Below are positions 34,038 through 42,563 of a stretch of 52,507 bases of DNA, piece after piece. Each line of letters starts with the position of its first letter. The first letter of the stretch is position 1. Position numbers and translations under genes: made by a program. The notes beneath the pieces are model-generated. The model made no database searches. It was not told the DNA's origin and saw only the letters and a program-made list of their open reading frames with translations. Source of the DNA: JAFDZW01 sp035632315 (GTDB lineage: Bacteria; Bacteroidota; Ignavibacteria; Palsa-1295); NCBI GenBank assembly GCA_035632315.1, contig DASQGZ010000005.1:1-52507 (forward strand), given 5' to 3'.

Positions 34038-35582
34038 TTATTTCTCCGGTCTCATTGCCGGGAAGAGAACGACGTCGCGGATGGATTCTTCGGCGGTCAT
34101 GATCATCACGAGGCGGTCGATGCCGAAGCCGAGGCCGGTGGTCGGCGGCATTCCGGTTTCGAGCGAGCGGAGGAAATCTTCGTCTAATTGCATCGCTTCG
34201 TCGTCGCCGCGCTGTCTGAGCTTTGCCTGCTCTTCGAAGCGCGCGCGCTGATCGAGCGGATCGTTGAGTTCGCTGAACGCATTCGCAACTTCTTGCCCGC
34301 CGACCATCAGTTCGAATCGTTCGACAAGCCCGGGCTTCGTGCGGTGATTTTTTGCCAGCGGCGACATCGAAAGCGGATAATCGGTGATGAACGTCGGCTG
34401 GATCAAATGATGCTCGACCTTCTGTGAGAACATTTCGTCGATGATCTTTCCCGCGCCCCATTTCGGATCGAGGCTGAGCCCCATCTGTTTCGCCGCGTCG
34501 CGAAGCCCGGCTTCGTCCATCGCGCTCACGTCGATGCCGGTATATTCTTTGATCGAATCGTACATCGTGAGCCTGCGGTATGGCGGCGTGAAGTCGATGA
34601 TGCTGCCATTTTTCTGTGTTATCTTCATATCGCCGCCTGTTGCCACGCGCGCAACTTCTGTAAATAATTTTTCTACAAGATCCATCATCCAAATGTAATC
34701 TTTATAGGCAACGTAAATCTCCGCCATCGTAAACTCAGGGCTGTGATTCTTGTCCATCCCCTCGTTGCGGAAATCTTTCGAAATTTCGTACACGCCTTCG
34801 GCAAGCCCACCGACGATCGCGCGTTTTAAGTACAGCTCATCGGCGATTCGAAGGTAGAGATCGAAATCAAGCGCGTTATGATGAGTAACGAACGGCCGCG
34901 CGTATGCGCCGCCATAGAGCGGCTGCAGCACCGGCGTTTCAACTTCGAGATACCCGCGTTCGTCAAAGAAGCGCCGCACCGTCGAAATTATTTGCGCACG
35001 CTTACGAAACGTCTCGCGCACGTGAGGATTTACGACGAGATCGACATAGCGTCGGCGGTAGCGAAGCTCTTTATCGCTGACAGCATCGTGAATGATCTTC
35101 TCGCCAGTCTCCTCATTTATCTCTTCTTTGACGACAGGCAGCGGACGAATCGCTTTTGCAAGCAACTCGAACGATGAGATATGAACCGAAATTTCTCCGG
35201 TGCGCGTGCGAAAGACAAATCCGTGACCGCCGATGATATCGCCAATGTCGAGCAGCTTCAGCGTTTCGTACGCCGCGCCGAGTTCGTCTGCTTTAAAATA
35301 TAATTGGATTTTTCCGCGCTCGTCGAGGATGTGCATAAAACTTGCTTTACCCATACGGCGAACGGCAACAATGCGCCCTGCGACCGATACATTCGGCTTC
35401 GCATCGGGATTCTCCTCATTGAATAAAGTAAGAACTTCGTGCGAATAATGCGTCCGGTCATAGTTATAGGGATACGGCTCGACGCCGCGCGCGCGAAGCT
35501 CGGCAAGCGACGCAAGCCGCTCGCGCTCCTGGTCGGAGAGCGCATTCATATCAAGAGTCGTCAGATTGTTCGGATCAGCCAT
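34038..35582 (-). CDS. lysS: Lysine--tRNA ligase, class II
   Basis: This 514-aa class II synthetase charges tRNA-Lys. It has an N-terminal OB-fold anticodon domain (VAGRIVAVRRMGKASFMHI, LYF, IGGHGFVFRTRTGEISVH) and the three class II motifs: motif 1 in FDERGYLEVETPVLQP, motif 2 in YEISKDFRNEGMDKNHSPEF, and motif 3 GLGFGIDRLVMIM near the C-terminus. Length is typical. A minus-strand TATTTTTG box at 35601-35608 is its probable promoter. Confidence 0.98.
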   Translation of the reverse strand: MADPNNLTTLDMNALSDQERERLASLAELRARGVEPYPYNYDRTHYSHEVLTLFNEENPDAKPNVSVAGRIVAVRRMGKASFMHILDERGKIQLYFKADELGAAYETLKLLDIGDIIGGHGFVFRTRTGEISVHISSFELLAKAIRPLPVVKEEINEETGEKIIHDAVSDKELRYRRRYVDLVVNPHVRETFRKRAQIISTVRRFFDERGYLEVETPVLQPLYGGAYARPFVTHHNALDFDLYLRIADELYLKRAIVGGLAEGVYEISKDFRNEGMDKNHSPEFTMAEIYVAYKDYIWMMDLVEKLFTEVARVATGGDMKITQKNGSIIDFTPPYRRLTMYDSIKEYTGIDVSAMDEAGLRDAAKQMGLSLDPKWGAGKIIDEMFSQKVEHHLIQPTFITDYPLSMSPLAKNHRTKPGLVERFELMVGGQEVANAFSELNDPLDQRARFEEQAKLRQRGDDEAMQLDEDFLRSLETGMPPTTGLGFGIDRLVMIMTAEESIRDVVLFPAMRPEK

Positions 35583-35600
35583 AGGTCAAAGTCTAAACCG

Positions 35601-35608
35601 CAAAAATA
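35601..35608 (-). promoter_or_regulatory. TAnnTTTG -7 box of lysS
   Basis: Minus-strand TATTTTTG lies 18 nt before the lysS ATG. Confidence 0.5.
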
Positions 35609-35667
35609 CGGAGAATAGTGGCGGTGGTCAGTGACCAGTGGCCAGTGGCCGGTGGCCGGTATTATAG

Positions 35668-36588
35668 TTATCTTCTCGTTCCTGCGCCGGAGAACGGGAA
35701 TTTGAATACGATCCGGTATCCGCTCGAAAGCAAGCGGCGGATACCCATGATCACTTCCCGCAGCTCCGGCAGATCGTCCGCCGAAAATGTTTTGCCATAC
35801 GTATGATTGATGAGCCACAGAATTTTACCGCTCGCGTAGCTATTGAAATTCACAAAATAGATCGCCGTGTTCATCACAGCCGCAAATTGTTTTAGGTCTG
35901 TTACTTCACGTTCACTGCAATTATCCTCTCCATCGGTCACGACGATCATGACGTCCGTGCGAACTGAATCCCCGGATTTTCTTCTGTCGGAAATATGCTC
36001 GAGCGATTTCCACATCGCATCGAAGAGCGGTGTGTACTTGCTTCGTATCGTATCGAAGAAATGCCAGAATGTTTTCGTATTCTTGTTATCAGTCGTGAAC
36101 GGATTCGATGCAAGAAATAGTTTTGGACGAGCTGTTCGGTCGTATGTAGGATCTCTGTCTGCATAATCGAAGACGATCGCGCTCGTCTGCAAATGATCGC
36201 CAAGCGAATCGAGAAACACATCGAGATACTTCGTCAGCGAATCGTACGAATGCCGCATCGAGCCGGAGTTATCGAGCACGAAACTGATCGCAAGGTCGGC
36301 AGCGCTGAGCGTCGTCTGATGCTCGAAACGCACGATACTCGCGGTATCATTGCCTCGCGTAATGATGGGATCGGTTGAATCAAGATCGTCTTTTTCAGTG
36401 CCGTGTTTATCCCACGCGCGCAGATACAACGTATCGTTATCGAATCGCGTGATGAGTTTGAGATTAGCTTTAGTACGCAATGAAACCGACGGACCGAGAA
36501 TTGGCTGGGCGGGAGCATTAGCAAATATTGTCATTGCGAGGAGGACGATAGTCCGACGAAGCAATCTAAAATTTCGAACGGACATCAT
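35668..36588 (-). CDS. Secreted VWA-domain protein with repeat-derived signal peptide
   Basis: This protein is about 306 aa from ATG 36588. A von Willebrand A domain spans about 95-290, with the MIDAS motif DNSGSM in LAISFVLDNSGSMRHS and VTDGEDNC later. The N-terminus, RLLRRTIVLLAMTIFANAPA, is a good signal peptide, and its first 20 residues lie within palindromic-repeat copy 3 (36529-36629). An upstream in-frame ATG (36654) would overlap the preceding gene and translate the other repeat arm, so 36588 is preferred. It is a surface or periplasmic metal-dependent adhesion or scaffold protein; partner unknown. Confidence 0.83.
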   Translation of the reverse strand: MMSVRNFRLLRRTIVLLAMTIFANAPAQPILGPSVSLRTKANLKLITRFDNDTLYLRAWDKHGTEKDDLDSTDPIITRGNDTASIVRFEHQTTLSAADLAISFVLDNSGSMRHSYDSLTKYLDVFLDSLGDHLQTSAIVFDYADRDPTYDRTARPKLFLASNPFTTDNKNTKTFWHFFDTIRSKYTPLFDAMWKSLEHISDRRKSGDSVRTDVMIVVTDGEDNCSEREVTDLKQFAAVMNTAIYFVNFNSYASGKILWLINHTYGKTFSADDLPELREVIMGIRRLLSSGYRIVFKFPFSGAGTRR

Positions 36589-36629
36589 ATTCGAAATTTT
36601 AGATTGCTTCGCTTCGCTCGCAATGACAT
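36529..36629. repeat. Dispersed palindromic repeat, copy 3 (overlaps a coding start)
   Basis: TTGTCATTGCGAGGAGG...GAAGCAATCTAAAAT and its inverted arm ATTTTAGATTGCTTCG...CTCGCAATGACAT form a ~101-bp hairpin. It starts 12 bp after the EnvC-like gene stop and its left arm encodes the beginning of the VWA protein. Confidence 0.85.
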
Positions 36630-36641
36630 CTATAAACATAA

Positions 36642-37964
36642 TTACTTTAGCCACCGCAACGGATTCTGTTTCGATTTCCCTTTCCAGACTTCAAAGTGCA
36701 GGATCGCGCCGAGTTCGGAGTTACTACCGCTGCGGGCGATCTGCTGATTTTTTTTCACGGTTGCTCCTGTCGAAGCGGAAACCCCACCGAGATCGGCATA
36801 CACTGTGAGCACTCCGCCGCCGTGACGAACGATCACAAGCGAGCCGTAACTCGGCAGCGAACTCACAAGCGCAACTTTCCCGTCTGCTGCTGCTTTGACC
36901 GACGAACCTTCCGCCGTAGCGATGTCGATACCAAGATTCATCGTTACCGTCCCGAGCTCACGGTTTCGCTGTTCGCCGAAGCCTTGAACGATCTTATGCG
37001 ATGCCGTCGGCCAGCCAAGCGAATGCGGTCCCGCCAAACTTTTTGCTTCGGCAATATCCTGCTGTTCCTGACGTTGTTCGGACGGAGTTAGTTTCTTTCC
37101 GGATGTTCGTTTCTTTTTCCGTTCTGCCTGCCGTTTGCGGATCTCTTCTTTTTTTCTTCGCTCTTCTGCTTCTTCTTTCGCGGCGAGATTTGCGACGATG
37201 GCTTCGAGTTTCTTTGCTGCTTGCTTTCGTTTATCGAGTTCTTTTTGCAGAGACGCTTTCTTGGTTTGTATATCCTGAAGCTCTTTCGCTTTTCGCCGAC
37301 GTTCGGCTTCGGCGCTTTGCTGCTGCTGTTTCGTCTGGCTGATCGCGCCAAGCTGCTCGGATAGCAGTGAAGCGACTTCCTCACGGTTCTCGGTCAATAC
37401 ACTTTTCGTCGAGTCAAGCGACTCTTTGTTATGATGCATCGCACTCGAGGCAATGCCGGCGAAGTAGGCATTGCGAAGACGCTCTGTATTCTTGCCAGGG
37501 TCGTCAAAGCCCGATGCGTTCGTCGGAGATTCGCGATAGACACCCGTCACATACCTATGCACAGCGTCCGATGCATACGATCGTTTCAATGTGTCGATCG
37601 ACGATGACGTGTGCTTGATCGATGTGTCGAGTTCTTCTTTTTGTGATTCCAACTCAGCTGCTTCGGCTTTTAATGAAATTAATTTTGCTTTGAGTAAGCG
37701 GGTTTTCGCATCGCGTTCGGCAAGTTGTTTTTTGGTGAGATGTTCTTTTTTTGTGTTCGACGAGATCTCGCGCTCGGTTTCAGCGATCTGCTTGCGGATC
37801 TTTGCGAGTTCGGCTTGTTTCGAAAGCCGTTCTTTGTGAGCGGCAGAGATGGTGTGTGATTGCGTTGTTTTTTTTCTCCGATGTTTTTTTGCATTGATCG
37901 CAGTCGGGAGTACGAGCAGGATCGCAAGGGATAACATGACGAGCCTCGAAATCCGAGCATCCAT
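36642..37964 (-). CDS. EnvC-like murein hydrolase activator (degenerate M23/LytM)
   Basis: This 440-aa protein has a signal peptide (VMLSLAILLVLPTAINA), two long charged coiled-coil stretches (about 45-120 and 190-290), and a C-terminal LytM/M23 domain (about 315-440). In the LytM domain the first zinc ligand His is replaced by Asn (MNLGIDIA) while the later LHFEVW segment remains. This points to a regulatory, non-catalytic role, as in EnvC, which activates cell-wall amidases at division. It is 3 bp downstream of ubiE on the same strand. Confidence 0.9.
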   Translation of the reverse strand: MDARISRLVMLSLAILLVLPTAINAKKHRRKKTTQSHTISAAHKERLSKQAELAKIRKQIAETEREISSNTKKEHLTKKQLAERDAKTRLLKAKLISLKAEAAELESQKEELDTSIKHTSSSIDTLKRSYASDAVHRYVTGVYRESPTNASGFDDPGKNTERLRNAYFAGIASSAMHHNKESLDSTKSVLTENREEVASLLSEQLGAISQTKQQQQSAEAERRRKAKELQDIQTKKASLQKELDKRKQAAKKLEAIVANLAAKEEAEERRKKEEIRKRQAERKKKRTSGKKLTPSEQRQEQQDIAEAKSLAGPHSLGWPTASHKIVQGFGEQRNRELGTVTMNLGIDIATAEGSSVKAAADGKVALVSSLPSYGSLVIVRHGGGVLTVYADLGGVSASTGATVKKNQQIARSGSNSELGAILHFEVWKGKSKQNPLRWLK

Positions 37965-37967
37965 CGG

Positions 37968-38702
37968 TTATTTTTCTCCGATATGCATTGTCACGATTCC
38001 TGTTGAAAGATCGCGCCAACGGGCATTTGCAAAACCTATCTTCGCAAGTAGCGCAACGATCTCTTCGCGTTCAGGAAATTGCTCAATCGAATCCGGGAGG
38101 TAGCTGTATGCTTCAGTATTTTTCGAAATACTTTTTCCGATGACAGGGAGAATGAATCGCCCATAGAATCTGTATAACTGCTTCATCGGAAAACGGCGCG
38201 GACGAGAAAGTTCGAGATTGACGAAAATACCGCCCGGCCTCAAGACACGAAAAATCTCCGAAAATGCGGCATCAAGCCGCGAAAAATTTCTCGTGGCGAA
38301 TCCGATCGTGACCGCATCGAACATGTGATCAGGATATTTCAGTGCTTCGACATCGCCTTCTTCAATGATAATGTGTTTGTGCTTCTCGTTCGCCTTCTTC
38401 TGAAAAATATCGAGCATCGGTTTGGCAAGATCGATACCGGTGATCCTCGCATCAGGTATTTGGCGCAATGCTTCGAATGACAGATCGCCCGTTCCGCAGG
38501 CGACATCAAGAATCGCCGGCTCCGCTTTTCCTTCAAGATGGGTTCGCACGAGCGTGATCGCATTTTTCCTCCAACGATAATCCTGCCCGAACGAAAGAAA
38601 ATGATTCAGGAAATCATATCGCGCGGCAATACCGGAAAACATTTGCCGAACATACGTTTTCTTCTCGTCGCTCGAAGTGAAGGTAAATTCTTTTTGAGAC
38701 AT
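37968..38702 (-). CDS. ubiE: Demethylmenaquinone methyltransferase (UbiE/MenG)
   Basis: This 244-aa SAM-dependent methyltransferase has motif I LDVACGTGDLSFEALRQ (about 65-81), the acidic tip of the second strand in ITGIDLAKPM, the UbiE signature GFATRNFSRLDAAFSEIFRV, and the LRPGG loop. It catalyses C-methylation of demethylmenaquinone in menaquinone synthesis. Menaquinone is the more likely substrate in this lineage. A TATTTTTG box 5 nt before the ATG implies a leaderless transcript. Confidence 0.95.
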   Translation of the reverse strand: MSQKEFTFTSSDEKKTYVRQMFSGIAARYDFLNHFLSFGQDYRWRKNAITLVRTHLEGKAEPAILDVACGTGDLSFEALRQIPDARITGIDLAKPMLDIFQKKANEKHKHIIIEEGDVEALKYPDHMFDAVTIGFATRNFSRLDAAFSEIFRVLRPGGIFVNLELSRPRRFPMKQLYRFYGRFILPVIGKSISKNTEAYSYLPDSIEQFPEREEIVALLAKIGFANARWRDLSTGIVTMHIGEK

Positions 38703-38707
38703 CTATG

Positions 38708-38715
38708 CAAAAATA
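38708..38715 (-). promoter_or_regulatory. TAnnTTTG -7 box of ubiE
   Basis: Minus-strand TATTTTTG is followed by CATAG and the ATG. Confidence 0.5.
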
Positions 38716-38766
38716 CCATGGCAAACTGTCTGAACCGGGATTTGGGGGGATTATGTGATGAATAGG

Positions 38767-38879
38767 ATGTCATTGCGAGGAGGGCGTATGCCCGACGAAG
38801 CAATCTAAAATCTTGAATAAGCAACAATCTCCTGAATTTTAGATTGCTTCGCACCACTTCGTTTCGCACGCAATGACAT
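38767..38879. repeat. Dispersed palindromic repeat, copy 4
   Basis: ATGTCATTGCGAGGAGG...GAAGCAATCTAAAATC and ATTTTAGATTGCTTCG...CGCAATGACAT form a ~113-bp imperfect hairpin. It is intergenic between ubiE and the T9SS-sorted protein gene. Confidence 0.85.
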
Positions 38880-38891
38880 CGTTATAAATAT

Positions 38892-39917
38892 CTACTCCTT
38901 CACGAACTTCCCTGACTGGACCACCCCATCTCTGCTTGTCAGCCTGATAATATATGTTCCTTTCGATAGAGCGGCGACTGGAATTTCTGTCTTGTCGTCA
39001 TTGCACGATATTGTTCGGATGCGTTTCCCGTCGAGGGTGAGGATTTCAAGTGTGGTGAGAGATTGGGTTTCTATTGTAAGAATGTTTGTGGATGGGTTTG
39101 GGTACAATGTAAGCGTGGAGTTATCAAGCTGTTTACCCTTTACTGACCAATCCAATCCAACATCAGTACCGAAGTCACTCACGAATTGAACAGAGCAATC
39201 GTTAAAAACTTTGAATATCCAATCATGATGCCAGATACATCCTGAAGGACAATCGCCCCATGCATATTCAAACGTAAGAGTCATTGAGCTATCTGATATA
39301 GATTGAGTAATATGATTGCCATCTTCCCAATCTATCATTTCCTTTGCTTCTGGATCAGAGTGTGTAATATCATTCCATAATTTTACTATTACAACAACGT
39401 TATAGAATTCCCCTGTTTTTAGTATTGTAGGATGATATAAGGCCGTAGAAGTGTCACAGGTTATTCCATAAGCTTGAATTAGAGAATCCATTGAATCGTT
39501 TCCTGTCGGAAATTTGTGGAAATACAAATTCCTTTCCCATCTAATCGATGTATCAAGGTCAACATTAAACTCACGGACAGGCCTTCCCATATTGTCATGG
39601 ATATAAATAGTCCCTTCAATTTCTTCAATGGGGTCATAGATATACACTTTGCCAAAAATTGCATTAGCCGCTTTCAACCCCGAATTATGAACGGCGACAA
39701 GCGCTCGCAAAAATGTATCTTGGAGTGATTGCCTGATTTCCGTCCGCTTGGCATAAGATGAATCCATCTCAATTTGTCGATCAAGCGCCAACTTCGCGGC
39801 GTCTTCTCTACAAAGATTAAGCACCGAATCCGGCGCTGTGCAGCTCGACGGGACACGCTGGGCGAAGCTCGCTGCCGAGCTAAGCAAGAGGATCACTATT
39901 ACGATAAAGATTTTCAT
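38892..39917 (-). CDS. Secreted protein with T9SS sorting domain, 341 aa
   Basis: The start at 39917 gives a clear signal peptide (KIFIVIVILLLSSAASFAQ); the longer frame to 40046 adds 43 unlikely residues across the palindromic-repeat flank. The middle is an acidic, Trp/Asp-rich beta domain without a recognised family. It contains EIEGTIYIHDNMGRPVREF, a TonB-plug-like turn. The last ~75 residues (LYPNPSTNILTIETQ to the final FVKE) are a T9SS type A sorting domain. It is exported and probably surface-attached, function unknown. Confidence 0.85.
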   Translation of the reverse strand: MKIFIVIVILLLSSAASFAQRVPSSCTAPDSVLNLCREDAAKLALDRQIEMDSSYAKRTEIRQSLQDTFLRALVAVHNSGLKAANAIFGKVYIYDPIEEIEGTIYIHDNMGRPVREFNVDLDTSIRWERNLYFHKFPTGNDSMDSLIQAYGITCDTSTALYHPTILKTGEFYNVVVIVKLWNDITHSDPEAKEMIDWEDGNHITQSISDSSMTLTFEYAWGDCPSGCIWHHDWIFKVFNDCSVQFVSDFGTDVGLDWSVKGKQLDNSTLTLYPNPSTNILTIETQSLTTLEILTLDGKRIRTISCNDDKTEIPVAALSKGTYIIRLTSRDGVVQSGKFVKE

Positions 39918-39997
39918 AGTCGTATATGATGGATACACAAATTGCAACATATCGTATTTGACTATGAGTTCGACTGAAAAATCGGCATCAATACAGT

Positions 39998-40107
39998 GTG
40001 ACATCCTGAGGCGACAGTCGAAGAATCCCGTTATGTCGTGTACCAACTCACATTCTACAAGACATCACAGGATTCTTCGCTTCGTTTCACTCCGCTCAGA
40101 ATGACAT
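39998..40107. repeat. Palindromic repeat of a second, related type
   Basis: The left arm (GTGACATCCTGAGGCGAC...GAAGAATCC) and the right arm (GGATTCTTCGCTTCGTTTC...CTCAGAATGACAT) are an inverted pair. The core is GAAGAATC and CTGAG instead of GAAGCAATC and TTGCGAG. It is built like the other repeats but diverged in sequence. It lies between divergent genes. Confidence 0.75.
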
Positions 40108-40245
40108 GATATGTTTTTATCGAAAAAAAAATGCAAGTATTTGTCCAATTTCCCCCCTTCGTCCGTTATATGGGCAACCAGACAAAATAATTTTATTTAG
40201 CGCGGAACTTTCAATTTCATTGCTCGTTATACGACTATATAAAAA

Positions 40246-40262
40246 ATGACTGACGGTCAGTC
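40246..40262. promoter_or_regulatory. TetR-type operator upstream of the RND efflux operon
   Basis: TGACTGACGGTCAGTCA is a perfect 17-bp palindrome about 90 bp before the TetR gene start. TGACTGAC-type palindromes are widespread operators of TetR/AcrR regulators of efflux pumps, so autorepression of the whole four-gene operon is likely. Confidence 0.75.
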
Positions 40263-40349
40263 AATTTTTAGTGAAACAACTAAAAATGGCTTCCGTACCA
40301 AATGTCAGTTTCTGTTCAATATAACAGTAACTTGTTAGGAATCAATATA

Positions 40350-41153
40350 ATGGGAATAGTCGAGCGCAAAGAAAGAGAACGCGAGGCACGCCGGGAGCAG
40401 ATCCTCAGTGCGGCTCAAACCGTGTTTGAACGCGGCGGATTAGGGCAATCGTCAATGGACGAGATCGCTAAAGAAGCCGAGCTTGCCAAGGGCACGATTT
40501 ATCTCTATTATAAGAATAAAGATGAGCTGATCGTCGGGTTGATACTCCGCGGATTCGAGAAATTATATGAGTTAATGATCGCGGAGTGCGGTACGCGCGA
40601 TCGCGGAATTTTAAAGCTTCAGGGCGTCGGCGATGCATATCACCGGTTCGCCGGCGAGAACTCGTTTCTCTTTTCAGTGATGAATGTTTCCGAGCCGCCT
40701 CCGAAATCGAATATTTCGTCTGACCTGCTTGACGAGCTTCTGCATCTTTCGGAAAAGATCTGGAAGTTCTTCTATCATACGACCGAGCAGGCGAAAGATG
40801 AAGGCGACATCAAGCAGGAGGTCAACGGCTTTACGCTCGTGCTGACGCTGTGGCTTTCATCGACCGGTATTCTGAGGATGTATAATAAGTGTCTGCTCAA
40901 TTCCGATAATAATGTGTATGGCGCACGCCGCGGCGGCATCCACTTACAATATCTCGATTGGGATTACGTCTATAACATCACTTCCCGGATGCTGCTGGAA
41001 AATGTCGTGACCGAGCAAGGCAGAACATACCTGCGTCCGCTCGAATGGCGCTCGTTCGAAGAGATCGGATTTGCTCCCGTTGCTGAAGATCTCTACCGGG
41101 TACTGGCGAAAGAACCTGCTGCCATAGAAACGGAAGTTGCCACAGAAATTTAA
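40350..41153 (+). CDS. TetR/AcrR-family transcriptional regulator
   Basis: This 267-aa regulator begins at ATG 40350, chosen for the TTAGGA ribosome-binding site about 10 nt upstream. Residues about 10-58 form the TetR DNA-binding domain (REQILSAAQTVFERGG, MDEIAKEAELAKGTIYLYY, KNKDELIVGL). The C-terminal ligand domain is longer than usual for TetR (about 200 aa) and ends with an acidic Glu-rich tail. It heads the TolC-MFP-RND operon and a perfect palindrome lies just upstream. It probably represses the operon until an efflux substrate binds. Confidence 0.93.
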   Translation: MGIVERKEREREARREQILSAAQTVFERGGLGQSSMDEIAKEAELAKGTIYLYYKNKDELIVGLILRGFEKLYELMIAECGTRDRGILKLQGVGDAYHRFAGENSFLFSVMNVSEPPPKSNISSDLLDELLHLSEKIWKFFYHTTEQAKDEGDIKQEVNGFTLVLTLWLSSTGILRMYNKCLLNSDNNVYGARRGGIHLQYLDWDYVYNITSRMLLENVVTEQGRTYLRPLEWRSFEEIGFAPVAEDLYRVLAKEPAAIETEVATEI

Positions 41154-41174
41154 TACAAATCATCGTCATTAGTT

Positions 41175-42524
41175 ATGAAAGTATTTACCCTTGCAATTAG
41201 TATCTTGACAGCCGTTGCAAGCACCGGCTGGTCGCAGACTGCCCCACTCCCTACACCCCTGCAAAGTTATATTCAGACGGCGCTCGAACAAAATCCGGAT
41301 GTGATGGCATCGCGCGCACGCTGGAAGAACACCGACGCAAAAGTTGACGAAGCACGGTCGGGACTGATCCCGCATTTCGATTTCGTCTCGCGTTACACCG
41401 GTTTCAGCGGCGGACGCATTCTATATTTTCCGAGTGTCGGTAATTTCAATGCGAGCGCGCTCGGTATCGTCCCGTGGAATAATTATTTCGAAGTATCATG
41501 GCCGATCTTTAATTATGGCATTTGGTCGGGGATGAGCTCATCGCAGGCATTCCGCGATGCCTCGACCGCAGAAGTCAGCGCGAAAGAGCTTGATGTCTCC
41601 GAGAAAGTCAGCGAAGCATATTATAGTTATGCCAAAGCGAACGAGCTCGTCGATATTCGCAAGAATGCCGATACGCTCGCGACCGAGAACCTGAGAACGG
41701 CTCAGGCATTATTTGCCAACGACAAAGCGCCGAAGAACGATGTGCTTCGCGCCGAAGTCGGCGTAGCATCTGCCGAGGGCGATGTGCTTTCGGCGAAGAA
41801 CACGGCAACACTTGCCAAAACATATTTCAATAATTTGCTCAAACGCGATTTCAACGCCGATATTAATCTTCCAAAATCGGAAGAGATCACGGCGCTCGTC
41901 AGCTCCGGCAGCGACATTGCTGCAACCGATGGCTCGTCATACGATCGTTCGCTTCCGCCGATGCACGACGATGTCGATAAAGCATTCGCTAATCGCCCGG
42001 AAGTGGCGCAATTGATCAAAACCCAGGAAGGGATCGATGGTGCGAAGCGGGCTGCATGGTCCGACTTTTTACCGAATGTCGCTCTCTTCGGCAGTTATGG
42101 GTGGCAGGAAAATACGCTGCAATTCTCAAATAACGCTCATCTGCTCGTTGGCGGTCTTCAGATGCAGTGGAATTTCTTTTCCGGATTCGGCACTGCCGCA
42201 AAGATCGACGAACAGGAAGCGCAGCTCGAAGAAGTTCGGTATCAAACGGAATCCGCAATGAACGGCATTCGCCTTGAACTCGAAAGCGCGCGGCTCGAAA
42301 AAGTAAATGCGATCGACCGCCTTGCCATCGGCCGCAAACAAGTAGTCAGCGCCGATGAGAATTATCGCATCGTCAAAGCGCAGTACGATAATGGTCTCGC
42401 ACCGCTGATCACGCTGATCGATGCCGAGACGACATTTGCAAATGCAAAAGCGTATCTGACGACAACGACCTACGATGTGCTGATCGCCGACGCGAAGTAT
42501 AAAAAAGCGCTCGGACAGCGTTAA
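41175..42524 (+). CDS. TolC-family outer membrane efflux protein
   Basis: This 449-aa protein has a signal peptide (FTLAISILTAVASTGWSQ) and two outer-membrane efflux repeats (about 30-230 and 250-445) rich in amphipathic helices (EKVSEAYYSYAKANELVDI, EEVRYQTESAMNGIRLELES). It forms the trimeric outer-membrane channel of the tripartite pump whose adaptor and RND permease follow. It starts 21 bp after the TetR gene. Confidence 0.94.
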   Translation: MKVFTLAISILTAVASTGWSQTAPLPTPLQSYIQTALEQNPDVMASRARWKNTDAKVDEARSGLIPHFDFVSRYTGFSGGRILYFPSVGNFNASALGIVPWNNYFEVSWPIFNYGIWSGMSSSQAFRDASTAEVSAKELDVSEKVSEAYYSYAKANELVDIRKNADTLATENLRTAQALFANDKAPKNDVLRAEVGVASAEGDVLSAKNTATLAKTYFNNLLKRDFNADINLPKSEEITALVSSGSDIAATDGSSYDRSLPPMHDDVDKAFANRPEVAQLIKTQEGIDGAKRAAWSDFLPNVALFGSYGWQENTLQFSNNAHLLVGGLQMQWNFFSGFGTAAKIDEQEAQLEEVRYQTESAMNGIRLELESARLEKVNAIDRLAIGRKQVVSADENYRIVKAQYDNGLAPLITLIDAETTFANAKAYLTTTTYDVLIADAKYKKALGQR

Positions 42525-42563
42525 TATATAATCACAAAATTTTACCACCAAATTATCACCAGT

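Noticed and set aside
34033..34692. 219-aa Arg-rich ORF inside lysS
   Set aside because: It is a shadow frame of the clearly recognised lysine--tRNA ligase with implausible Arg/Asp/His-rich composition.
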